Positions 17,146 through 25,766 of a stretch of DNA of 64,000 nucleotides are shown here, piece after piece. Within the stretch, counting starts at the first letter, position 1; every line of letters starts with the position of its first letter. The DNA comes from an uncultured Clostridia bacterium (GTDB lineage Bacteria > Bacillota > Clostridia > Oscillospirales > CAG-272), in NCBI GenBank assembly GCA_947630015.1, contig CANRFY010000005.1, positions 40,972 to 104,971 on the forward strand, given 5' to 3'. Below the pieces are notes generated by a model. The model searched no databases. It was not told where the DNA came from and saw nothing but the letters and a program-made list of their open reading frames with translations. The position numbers and the translations under genes were made by a program.

Positions 17146-18120
17146 TTATTCTTGAAACTCCATATTCGCGAATATCCGCTCCATCCGCTCGTCGGGGAAT
17201 CTTTCGTCCATAAATTCGCCGACGATGCTCGACGGCTCCCTGCCGTCGATCCTGCGCACCCAGCGCGTCACCGCCGCGACAGTCATGAACGAGTCGAATA
17301 CGAAGAACGCGAGCAGCGCCCACGTAGCTATTTTCCCCGCTTTGTTCGGGATCATAAGTATAAATCTCGCCAAAAGCGGATATATGCGCTTGATCCACAA
17401 AACGCCGAGAAAGCCCCAGAATATCGAATATAATAGACAAATCCTGCCGTTGAGATTGAACGGCATCGCGCTGTAATCCCACGATCTTGTGCCGAATACG
17501 GCCTCCTGACCCCATGAGCAGGCGTATTCGAGCGCGCTGCCGACGATCGCGCCGCCGATAAACGAGATGAGCGCGCCGCGGTTGCGGAATTTATACAGCG
17601 ATACGGTGAGCAATACGGCGCCTGCGCCGTAAAGCAGATTGAACGGGCCGTAGACGAGTCCCGACCTGCTCTCGATGTAGCCGTGCCTCAAAAGGCACCA
17701 GATCAGCTCGATGATAACGCCGGCAAAGCTGCCGACAAAGCATACGAGCAGCACTTTATATATATTCAGTCCCTTGGCAAATGAGTCGGACAAATCCTCG
17801 GACATATCGATCGAAGCGTTCGCGGGAGACGGAATATGCAGTCTGCCGCGCTTTTTCTGCTTTCTGATGTCCTTCATCCGCGCGTGAAATTCGTCGCTGA
17901 TGCGGAATATCTCAATCTCCGCCTTCGTTATGTTGGACGCCGCGCGCCTCAGCGAATCAGCCGTTCCCGTTATCTCGTCGGAGTCCGGGTCCTCCACCAT
18001 TTTCGGATAAAGCTCCGCGACGTCGCGCTCCGTCTGCGACGCCATGCCGACAAGCTCTTCGCTTTCCTTCTCGATCGCGGTTATGTATCGTTCGTCAATG
18101 AGTTTTTCTTTTGATTCCAT
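17146..18120 (-). CDS. CmpB-type putative ABC transporter permease-like membrane protein
   Basis: GLVYGPFNLLYGAGAVLLTVSLYKFRNRGALISFIGGAIVGSALEYACSWGQEAVFGTRSWDYSAMPFNLNGRICLLYSIFWGFLG (ABC_trans_CmpB-like signature). Confidence 0.75.
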   Translation of the reverse strand: MESKEKLIDERYITAIEKESEELVGMASQTERDVAELYPKMVEDPDSDEITGTADSLRRAASNITKAEIEIFRISDEFHARMKDIRKQKKRGRLHIPSPANASIDMSEDLSDSFAKGLNIYKVLLVCFVGSFAGVIIELIWCLLRHGYIESRSGLVYGPFNLLYGAGAVLLTVSLYKFRNRGALISFIGGAIVGSALEYACSWGQEAVFGTRSWDYSAMPFNLNGRICLLYSIFWGFLGVLWIKRIYPLLARFILMIPNKAGKIATWALLAFFVFDSFMTVAAVTRWVRRIDGREPSSIVGEFMDERFPDERMERIFANMEFQE

Positions 18121-18252
18121 TTTTCACCGATCCGTATGTCGCTTGACGATATTCTACCACGAATCGACATGAAAATCAATATCCCGCGCGCTGTATTGCC
18201 GAATACGTAAATTTGCCGTATCCGCCATGATCGATATCGCGTCGCATTCGCG

Positions 18253-18455
18253 CACGAACGTGCGACGCAGAGACGAACACATTCGCCCTACACCATCGGT
18301 GTTCGCGCCCCGCGCGACTACTTCGTCGGCGCACGAACGTGCAACGCAGAGTTGAACACACTTGCCATAAACCCCTGTAATAAAAATTCTTGAAGATTCT
18401 TAAGGAACTTCTTATAAGAAGTTCCTTAAGCGGGGTTCGGGGCAGCACCCCGAAT
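18253..18455. repeat. Dispersed composite intergenic repeat, copy R1
   Basis: Contains two GCACGAACGTGCRACGCAGAG..GAACACAYTTGCC modules, then the 30-nt palindrome TTAAGGAACTTCTTATAAGAAGTTCCTTAA (18400-18429) and GCGGGGTTCGGGGCAGCACCCCG; same string recurs at 43.86 kb. Confidence 0.8.
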
Positions 18456-18459
18456 ATAA

Positions 18460-19044
18460 TTAAATAATCCCTGTCAAGAATATTTCGAGGCCGATCGCGA
18501 TCAGGATGACGCCGCCGAGAATCTGCGCTTTATTTGAGAGCTTTGTTCCGAAGCGCTTGCCGATCAGAAGTCCCGCCATGCATATCGCGAACGTGACGGC
18601 GGCGATTATGAGCGCCGCTGTCAGCGCCATCGCTGCGCCGTATTCCGCGATCGTGAATCCGACCGACAGCGCGTCGATTGACGTCGCGACGCCCTGTACG
18701 AGCAGCGCAATCGCGCCGACGCCGCGCGGTCTGCCGTCGTCTTCCTTTTTGCGTATGCCGCCGATCAGCATATCGACGCCGATCACCGCAAGCAGAAACA
18801 GCGCGATCCACGGGATCGCGGCCGAGAACGATTCAAAATACTGAACGACGGTATGTACGCAGATCCAGCCTATCATCGGCATCGCAAACTGAAATCCCGC
18901 AAATACGCCGGCAACGACGCACATTTTGGCGCATTTCATCTTCGGCTCGTTCAGTCCGTTCGCCATCGACACCGAAAACGCGTCCATCGCAAGCCCGACG
19001 CTGAGCATTATGCTGTTAAGAACGAACATGAAGCTCCATTCCAT
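18460..19044 (-). CDS. mntP: Manganese efflux pump MntP
   Basis: SIMLSVGLAMDAFSVSMANGLNEPK...VQGVATSIDALSVGFTI; 194 aa, 6 TM. Confidence 0.9.
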   Translation of the reverse strand: MEWSFMFVLNSIMLSVGLAMDAFSVSMANGLNEPKMKCAKMCVVAGVFAGFQFAMPMIGWICVHTVVQYFESFSAAIPWIALFLLAVIGVDMLIGGIRKKEDDGRPRGVGAIALLVQGVATSIDALSVGFTIAEYGAAMALTAALIIAAVTFAICMAGLLIGKRFGTKLSNKAQILGGVILIAIGLEIFLTGII

Positions 19045-19107
19045 TTTTTATCACTCCAATTTTAATTGTACGATCCGCTTGTCTGCTCACTGAATCCGAC
19101 TTTGATA

Positions 19108-19136
19108 ATTGTACAACGTCCGCCTGTCGATGTCAA
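19108..19136 (-). promoter_or_regulatory. Sigma-A promoter of mntP
   Basis: Minus strand TTGACA-17-TACAAT. Confidence 0.7.
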
Positions 19137-19272
19137 CCGAAATCGCGCGTCATGAGATAAAAATCGGGCATTCGCCGTGTAAACGCTTCAAATACGGCGA
19201 ATTTTTCGTTTGCGCTTGCGATATCGCGCGGGCTGTGGTATACTGACGGTAAGAAACTGTTTGAGGTGCGGC

Positions 19273-19749
19273 ATGACTAAAACGAACGCCCAGCGGATGC
19301 TCGACGCCGCCGGCATTAAATATGAAACGATCGAATACGACGTCGACGAGAGCGATCTGTCCGGCGTCCACGCGGCGCAGGTCAGCGGGATCGATCCCGA
19401 TCTGATGTTCAAAACTCTCGTCGGAAAAAATGAACGCGGCGAATTCCTCGTGTTCTGCATCCCCGTCGCGGAAGAACTCGATTTGAAAAAATGCGCCGCC
19501 GCCGCAAAATGCAAAAGCGTGGCGCTTATACCGGTGAAGGAGCTTTTGCCTGCGACGGGATACATACGCGGCGGATGCTCCCCCGTCGGGATGAAAAAAC
19601 GCTTTCCGACATTTTTTGACGATACGTCGGAGCTGTTCGATGAAATTTACGTAAGCGCTGGGATGCGCGGCCATCAGATGAAGGTCGCGACGTCCGAGCT
19701 TCTTCGATATCTCGACGCCGTCTCGGCCGATCTGTTGGCGCGACACTGA
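19273..19749 (+). CDS. ybaK: Cys-tRNA(Pro) deacylase, YbaK/EbsC family
   Basis: MTKTNAQRMLDAAGIKYETIEYDVDESDLSGVHAAQVSGIDPDLMFKTLV...GYIRGGCSPVGMKK. Confidence 0.9.
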   Translation: MTKTNAQRMLDAAGIKYETIEYDVDESDLSGVHAAQVSGIDPDLMFKTLVGKNERGEFLVFCIPVAEELDLKKCAAAAKCKSVALIPVKELLPATGYIRGGCSPVGMKKRFPTFFDDTSELFDEIYVSAGMRGHQMKVATSELLRYLDAVSADLLARH

Positions 19750-19787
19750 CAAAACGGCGCATCAAATAACAGGAGGCGATACTCTTT

Positions 19788-20948
19788 ATGCTTAACGTGG
19801 CGATAATCGGTACGGGCAATATCTCGCCCGCACATATAAACGCGTATCTCACATTTCCCGATCGGTGCCGCATTATCGCGCTGTGCGATATTTATCCCGA
19901 AAAGGCAGAGGAAAAAAAGGCGAGATTCGGGCTTTCGGACGCGAAAATATACGATTCTCACACAGAGCTTCTGCGCGAGCTTTCGGGCAAGCTCGATCTA
20001 TGCAGCGTCTGCACGCCGCCGTTCACTCATTCAAAAATCGCAATCGACGCGCTTTTATCCGGCGTGAACGTGATCGTGGAAAAGCCGATGGCGTCGTCGC
20101 TCGAGGAATGCGACAGGATGCTCGACGCCGAGGCGCAGAGCGGACGAACGCTTTCCGTGATCGCGCAGAACAGATTCACCGATCCGTATATGAAGCTGCG
20201 CCGCGTGCTTGATTCGGGGCTTGCGGGCCGCGTACTGCACGCCGAGATCGATTCGTATTGGTGGCGCGGCCATTGCTACTACGATCTGTGGTGGCGCGGC
20301 GCGTGGGCGACTGAGGGCGGCGGATGCACGCTGAATCACGCCGTCCATCACATCGATATGCTCGGATGGCTGCTCGGCGAGCCGGAGCGCGTAACCGCCG
20401 TTTTATCGAACGCGGCTCACGACAACGCGGAGGTCGAGGACATCTCGATCGCCGCGATGCAGTATCCGAACGGCGCGCTCGCCGAGGTCACAAGCTCCGT
20501 GATCCATCACGGCGAGGAACAGCAGATAATCCTTCAATGCGAACGCGCACGCATATCGGCGCCGTGGCGCGTGTATGCGTCGACGCCGCGTCCGAACGGC
20601 TTCCCCATCAGAAACGAATCGCTCGAATCCGAGCTTTGCGCGCTTTATGATTCGCTGCCCGATCTCAAATATACGGGGCACACTGCCGAGATCGACGACG
20701 TGATGCGCGCGCTCGAATCGGGCGGACGCCCGTTCATCGACGGGCGCGACGGCAGACGAACTGTCGAGATCATCACGTCGATCTATAAATCGGGCTTCGA
20801 GCAGCGCACCGTTTCCCTGCCGCTCGATTCGTCCGATCCGTTCTACACCGTCGACGGCATACAGAAAAACGTGCGTCATTTCTATGAAAAGACGAATTCG
20901 GTCGAAAATTTCACCGACGGCGTCATAACCGTCGGCGGCAGCAAATAA
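19788..20948 (+). CDS. Gfo/Idh/MocA family oxidoreductase
   Basis: LNVAIIGTGNISPAHINAYLTFP...VEKPMASSLEECD; AxHHxD region LNHAVHHIDMLGWLLG. Confidence 0.92.
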   Translation: MLNVAIIGTGNISPAHINAYLTFPDRCRIIALCDIYPEKAEEKKARFGLSDAKIYDSHTELLRELSGKLDLCSVCTPPFTHSKIAIDALLSGVNVIVEKPMASSLEECDRMLDAEAQSGRTLSVIAQNRFTDPYMKLRRVLDSGLAGRVLHAEIDSYWWRGHCYYDLWWRGAWATEGGGCTLNHAVHHIDMLGWLLGEPERVTAVLSNAAHDNAEVEDISIAAMQYPNGALAEVTSSVIHHGEEQQIILQCERARISAPWRVYASTPRPNGFPIRNESLESELCALYDSLPDLKYTGHTAEIDDVMRALESGGRPFIDGRDGRRTVEIITSIYKSGFEQRTVSLPLDSSDPFYTVDGIQKNVRHFYEKTNSVENFTDGVITVGGSK

Positions 20949-20970
20949 AACGCGAAAGGACGAAACCCAC

Positions 20971-22059
20971 ATGGCAAACGATTTTCAGATGTCGGACGGA
21001 ATGAACTACGCGCCGATCGGCAAGCCGTCGCCCGTCGTCGGCAAAGGCGAATTCTTATTCGCCGCGATCGGACTCGATCACGGTCACATCCACGGAATGT
21101 GCAACGGTCTGTGCGAGGCCGGAGCAACGCTCAAATACGTATACGATCCCGATCCCGCAAAGGTCGCGGACTTTTGCCGACGCCACCCGGGCGTCGCCGT
21201 CGCCGAAAGCGAGGAGCAGATACTGTCCGATCCGGCGATCAGGCTCGTCGCGAGCGCGGCCGTCACATCAGAGCGCTGCGCGCTCGGTATGCGCGTCATC
21301 GACGCCGGAAAGGATTATTTTACCGATAAAGCGCCGTTCACGACGCTTGCGCAGCTGTCAGTCGCGCGCATGAAAACGGCGCGGACCGGACGCAAATACA
21401 TGGTCTATTTCGGCGAGCGCCTCCATTCGGAGGCGGCGGTGTACGCCGGTCAGCTCATAAAATCCGGCGCGATCGGACGCGTCGTTCAGGTGATCGGCCT
21501 CGGGCCGCACAGACTGAACGCGCCGTCACGTCCCGATTGGTTCTTCAAAAAGGAGAAATACGGCGGAATCCTCTGCGATATCGGCAGCCATCAGGTCGAG
21601 CAGTTCCTTTATTACGCGAACGAGACCGAGGCGCGCGTCGTGCGCTCTCAGATAGGCAATTTCGCGCATCCGGAATATCCCGAGCTTGACGATTTCGGCG
21701 ACGCCGTGATCGTGGGCGGGAGCGGAGCGACGCAGTATTTCCGCGTCGATTGGTTCACGCCGGACGGACTGCGCACGTGGGGCGACGGTCGATCCATCAT
21801 CCTCGGCACTGACGGCTACATCGAGCTGCGCAAATATATCAACATCTGCACCGACGACGGCGGCGATCAGGTCTTTCTCGTCGACGGACACGGCGAGCAC
21901 AAATTCTCCGTGCGCGGCAAGGTCGGTTATCCGTTCTTCGGCGAGCTTATCCTCGACTGCATAAACCGCACCGAAAACGCCATGACGCAGGCGCACGCGT
22001 TCCTCGCGGCCGAGCTGGCGCTGCGCGCGCAGGCGGATGCCGAGTACATCACGAAGTGA
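20971..22059 (+). CDS. Gfo/Idh/MocA family oxidoreductase
   Basis: FLFAAIGLDHGHIHGMCNGLCEAGATLKYVYDPDPAKV...GGILCDIGSHQVEQFLYY. Confidence 0.88.
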   Translation: MANDFQMSDGMNYAPIGKPSPVVGKGEFLFAAIGLDHGHIHGMCNGLCEAGATLKYVYDPDPAKVADFCRRHPGVAVAESEEQILSDPAIRLVASAAVTSERCALGMRVIDAGKDYFTDKAPFTTLAQLSVARMKTARTGRKYMVYFGERLHSEAAVYAGQLIKSGAIGRVVQVIGLGPHRLNAPSRPDWFFKKEKYGGILCDIGSHQVEQFLYYANETEARVVRSQIGNFAHPEYPELDDFGDAVIVGGSGATQYFRVDWFTPDGLRTWGDGRSIILGTDGYIELRKYINICTDDGGDQVFLVDGHGEHKFSVRGKVGYPFFGELILDCINRTENAMTQAHAFLAAELALRAQADAEYITK

Positions 22060-22099
22060 TCGCGCGCGTGAGGCCCTGCCGATAAATCCGCATAAACGA

Positions 22100-22141
22100 T
22101 CCCCCGACATCGCGTCGAATCTGTGCGATGTCGGGGGATTT
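22100..22141. terminator. Bidirectional terminator-like hairpin
   Basis: ATCCCCCGACATCGC...GCGATGTCGGGGGAT. Confidence 0.75.
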
Positions 22142-22156
22142 GCCTGTCTGGACTTA

Positions 22157-23083
22157 CTATTTTATGTTCCACAAGGTTTTGTCAAGATAGCACAGGATCG
22201 TGCGTTCGAGCCAGTATGAAAACTCCGTTCCGCTTTTGTAAAGCGGCTCTAACGATTTGAACTTTTCGTACAGTGCGACGCCGTCGCCGGCGTCGTGCCA
22301 TATGTCCGCGAATATGAAATCATATCCGAGCGCGGGCGCTGTCTTTTCCGCGTATTCGACGGCGTCGCCGATCACGAGCGTGATCTTGCCGCCGAAATCG
22401 AACTGCGGCAGTATCTCGGTGCGGAACAGCTCCGCCGCCTCCTCGGACCGTTCGACGACAGTCACCGACGTCACGCATTCCTTCCTCGACGCCATATAGG
22501 CGAAATAGCCGAGGCCGAGGCCGTATGTCAAAACGCGCCCGCGGGCGCGTTTTATCGCGTCGGCGGAGGTGACTGTTTCGTTCGGCATCAGCGTCATCCA
22601 TTCCCTGCCGGATTCGAGGATCGCGGGATATCGGAACTCGCGCATGAAATAGCCTATGCACGGGATCAGCTCGCGCCTATCCGTCACCGTAAAATCGTTG
22701 CAGACGAACGCCTCGCACGGCTCTATCTTCATATTCGTGAGCCGCCATTTTCCGACCGTTTTGTCCGCGATCTTGATGTTTTGATAGTACGGATCGGACT
22801 CGAAATCGGACGCGTCAAGCTCGTTCACCATCGGGACGAAATAATTATAGTAGATGTCGCGGTCGTCGCCGTCAAAGCTGACGCCGCATTCCATCGCGAG
22901 CAGCATCGCGTATGCCTGCTCGCGCGTCATCGACGCGTCGTTCGCGAGTCCCGTCACCATATCGGGCGTGATCGCCGTCGGTGTGAGATTCAAATACAGC
23001 GAGAGCAGCTCCGCCGTCCGTGAATTAAGCTCGCGTATGCGATCGGAACTGAGCAGACGGCGCGGCACGGTCGGGCTTGTCAT
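22157..23083 (-). CDS. Spermidine-synthase-like SAM-dependent methyltransferase-fold protein
   Basis: GRVLTYGLGLGYFAYMASRKECVTSVTVVERSEEAAELFRTEILPQF...YDFIFADIWHDAGDGV. Confidence 0.65.
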   Translation of the reverse strand: MTSPTVPRRLLSSDRIRELNSRTAELLSLYLNLTPTAITPDMVTGLANDASMTREQAYAMLLAMECGVSFDGDDRDIYYNYFVPMVNELDASDFESDPYYQNIKIADKTVGKWRLTNMKIEPCEAFVCNDFTVTDRRELIPCIGYFMREFRYPAILESGREWMTLMPNETVTSADAIKRARGRVLTYGLGLGYFAYMASRKECVTSVTVVERSEEAAELFRTEILPQFDFGGKITLVIGDAVEYAEKTAPALGYDFIFADIWHDAGDGVALYEKFKSLEPLYKSGTEFSYWLERTILCYLDKTLWNIK

Positions 23084-23919
23084 TTGCGGTATGAGAGCGC
23101 GGCGCCGATCACGGTGCCGAACTGCGATTTTGGCGGGATCATGAAGTTCAAGCCGAAGTAGGCCGACAGCGACGCGAATATGCGCTTGGCGGGAGACGCC
23201 GTCGTCAGATTGCCCGTCAGCACGATATCGCTGACGTTATATGAGCGGGACGCGAATATTGCCATCATCGCGATCGTCTCGTACACCATATTGAACAGTC
23301 CGAGCGCGATATCGGACGGCGTGGCGAATCCGCTTATATTGCCGAAATTGGACGCCGTCAGCTTTGCCGACATCCCCTCTAAATTTTTCTTCGTCATATT
23401 GCCGACGAACAGATCGATATTTTCGATATTGCCGTTCTTCGCCAGCTCGTCGATGTCCTCGATCTTATCCGTGCCGAGCAGCTTTTTTGACAGTCCGAGC
23501 AGCGTGCCGCCGCCGACGCCAGTTCCGCCGAGATAAACGGGCGATCCATTGCTGTCGGCATATACGAGCGCCGTGCCTGTGCCGAGGCTCGCGACGACGG
23601 CGCGGTCGAGTCCCGACAGATACCGTCCGCCGAGTCCGACGCTGTCAAATTCGCTGACGTGCATACACGGCAGCGAATATATCGGCTTTTCGATAAACGT
23701 CGAGCCGACGCCGGTCACCATCACGCATTCGATATCGGACAGCGCAAGCGAGTTTTCGTCCGTGAATTTGCCGAACGCGCCGTAAAGCGACGTCAAAGGA
23801 TCGGTCGCGCGCACGAACAGCGGATCGATGAGCGTATCCGGCGTCATATTTTCGGAATCGCGGAATCCGACTATCTTCGTCGTGCTGCCGCCGACGTCGA
23901 TACCAATAATTGCTGACAT
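23080..23919 (-). CDS. coaW: Type II pantothenate kinase
   Basis: MSAIIGIDVGGSTTKIVGF...CVMVTGVGS...VASLGTGTALVYAD...YLGGTGVGGGTLLGLSKKLL. Confidence 0.88.
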   Translation of the reverse strand: MSAIIGIDVGGSTTKIVGFRDSENMTPDTLIDPLFVRATDPLTSLYGAFGKFTDENSLALSDIECVMVTGVGSTFIEKPIYSLPCMHVSEFDSVGLGGRYLSGLDRAVVASLGTGTALVYADSNGSPVYLGGTGVGGGTLLGLSKKLLGTDKIEDIDELAKNGNIENIDLFVGNMTKKNLEGMSAKLTASNFGNISGFATPSDIALGLFNMVYETIAMMAIFASRSYNVSDIVLTGNLTTASPAKRIFASLSAYFGLNFMIPPKSQFGTVIGAALSYRK

Positions 23920-24024
23920 AATTTTCTCCGTTTGTTTTTTCGTCACTATATGATAACACACTGTTGAAAAAAATGCAAGCGAGTGGTATACTTATCATAT
24001 AAAACATATTGCGGAGGGATCACT

Positions 24025-24837
24025 GTGGGAGCGCTGAGCTGCAAACAGCTTTTTATATTCGATCTTGACGGCACCGTATATCTCGGCGCGCGCCCGTTCG
24101 ATTTTGCCGTTCGGTATGTGAACAGACTGCGCGAAACCGGCCGCCGCGTCCTGTTTTTCACGAACAACGCCTCGCACGGCACGTCGTTTTATTACACGAA
24201 GCTTGCGACTCTCGGCTTTGCCCCGCGATCGGGCGAGATCATGACGTCCGGCGACGTCACGATCGAATTTCTGCGCCGCCACCGCGAGGGCGCGTCCGTC
24301 TATTTACTCGGTACATCCGATCTGCGCCGCGATTTCCGCGCGCGCGGGATCAGGCTTGTAACCGACGACGACGTGGAGCGCGGCGTGCGCGCGGACATAG
24401 TCGTATCGAGCTTTGATACGGAGCTTACATATGCGCGGCTGACGAACGCCGCGCTCCAGATACGCGCGGGTGCCGAATTCCTCTCGACGCATCCCGACGC
24501 CGTATGCCCGACCGAAAACGGATTCATCCCCGACAGCGGCGCGATCGCATCGGCGCTGACGACGGCGACGGGCGTCACGCCACGATATTTCGGCAAGCCG
24601 TATGCCGAGACTGCGGCGATGATACTCGAGGTCACGGGATACGACAGGGGCGACGTCTGCGTTTTCGGCGACAGGGTCTACACCGATATCGCGCTCGGCA
24701 AAAAGAACGGCATCACGTCGTGTCTCGTCCTGACGGGCGAGACGACGCGCGCCATGCTCGCCGACGTGCCGCCGTCGTCGATGCCCGATCTCATTTATCC
24801 GTCGCTTTCCGAGGCGGAAGCCGACACGTTTGAATGA
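24025..24837 (+). CDS. HAD-IIA family hydrolase (NagD-like)
   Basis: FIFDLDGTVYLGARPF...VLFFTNNASHGT...YFGKPYAETAAMIL...CVFGDRVYTDIALGKKNGI; GTG start with GGAGGG upstream. Confidence 0.9.
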   Translation: MGALSCKQLFIFDLDGTVYLGARPFDFAVRYVNRLRETGRRVLFFTNNASHGTSFYYTKLATLGFAPRSGEIMTSGDVTIEFLRRHREGASVYLLGTSDLRRDFRARGIRLVTDDDVERGVRADIVVSSFDTELTYARLTNAALQIRAGAEFLSTHPDAVCPTENGFIPDSGAIASALTTATGVTPRYFGKPYAETAAMILEVTGYDRGDVCVFGDRVYTDIALGKKNGITSCLVLTGETTRAMLADVPPSSMPDLIYPSLSEAEADTFE

Positions 24838-24890
24838 TCGGCCGTGCAACCGGATATAATTGGTACAGAATGATATAAAGGAGTGTGATT

Positions 24891-25628
24891 ATGGACGCGA
24901 GAAACATAACGAGAGTGGCGCTTCACGCGCTGATCGTCATTATTGCGGCGGCGCTTGTCGCCGGAGCGGTAATCATGATAACGCGCAGCGTTTCGACCGA
25001 GCCGAGCGATACGTCGCCTCCGGCGACCGACAAGCCGCAGTCGACCGATCCGCCCGAAACTGATGCGCCTGCCGTCACCGAGCCGATCGCGACGGAGCCG
25101 CCCGCAACGGAGCCGCCAGATACAGACGCGCCTGTCGTCACCGAGCCGCCCGTTACGGTGACGCATTACGACGAGCCTGTTACGATGTACGCGCTCTACA
25201 ACGTCAACGCCAGAATGAAGCCGACGACGGAATCGGACATCATGGGGATGATCTATCAGAGCGAGGCTGTAAACGTATACGGCGAGACGGACAACGGCTG
25301 GTACGAGGTCCGCTTCCGCGGATACGAAGCCTACATCAGGACCGATCTTTTGTCGGCGGATCAGTCGGAGAGCGCGGTCAAGATCGAAACATACGACAGC
25401 CCGAAGACGATGTACACGCAGCGGCAGGTCAACGTCCGCGAAAGCTATACGACAAATTCGCAGTCGTTTGAAATTCTCGACGCGGGCGTCGAGGTGACCG
25501 TGATCGGGATCACCGAAAACGGTTGGTACGAGATCTCCTACCGCGACGGCGTCGCATTTATCAGCAAGGATTACCTCGGCGACACGATGCCCGTCATACC
25601 CAAACCCGAACCTGATCGTGAAGCTTAA
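24891..25628 (+). CDS. Membrane-anchored protein with Thr/Pro/Glu-rich linker and two bacterial SH3 domains
   Basis: N-terminal TM, repeated TEPPATEPPDTDAP linker, two SH3b repeats MYALYNVNARMKPTT... and MYTQRQVNVRESYTT.... Confidence 0.85.
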   Translation: MDARNITRVALHALIVIIAAALVAGAVIMITRSVSTEPSDTSPPATDKPQSTDPPETDAPAVTEPIATEPPATEPPDTDAPVVTEPPVTVTHYDEPVTMYALYNVNARMKPTTESDIMGMIYQSEAVNVYGETDNGWYEVRFRGYEAYIRTDLLSADQSESAVKIETYDSPKTMYTQRQVNVRESYTTNSQSFEILDAGVEVTVIGITENGWYEISYRDGVAFISKDYLGDTMPVIPKPEPDREA

Positions 25629-25640
25629 TTTTTGCGGCAT

Positions 25641-25710
25641 TCGCGGGGTTGCACTCCGAACCCCGCTTAAGGGAAACTTTCCGCAAGCGGAAAGCTTCTC
25701 TTCCCCGACA
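25641..25710. repeat. Reverse-oriented relative of the dispersed intergenic element (R4)
   Basis: Reverse complement contains CTTTCCGCTTGCGGAAAG then CCCTTAAGCGGGGTTCGGAGTGCAACCCCGC, matching the tail architecture of R3 at 58.86-58.94 kb. Confidence 0.65.
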
Positions 25711-25717
25711 ACAAAAA

Positions 25718-25744
25718 GAGCAGACTTTCGTCTGCTCTTTTATT
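25718..25744. terminator. Terminator-like hairpin
   Basis: AAAAAGAGCAGACTTTCGTCTGCTCTTTTA. Confidence 0.75.
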
Positions 25745-25766
25745 TGCATTTGCTGAATTATATCGA

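Noticed and set aside
18176-18448. 90-aa minus-strand ORF in the intergenic region
   Set aside because: Consists of translated repeat element R1; no SD or family similarity.
19045-19140. yybP-ykoY manganese riboswitch upstream of mntP
   Set aside because: The predicted transcript leader is only about 60 nt, too short for the aptamer plus expression platform.
25010-25160. GAGCCGCC/GACGCGCC short repeats
   Set aside because: Coding for the Thr/Pro/Glu-rich linker of the SH3 protein rather than an independent repeat element.
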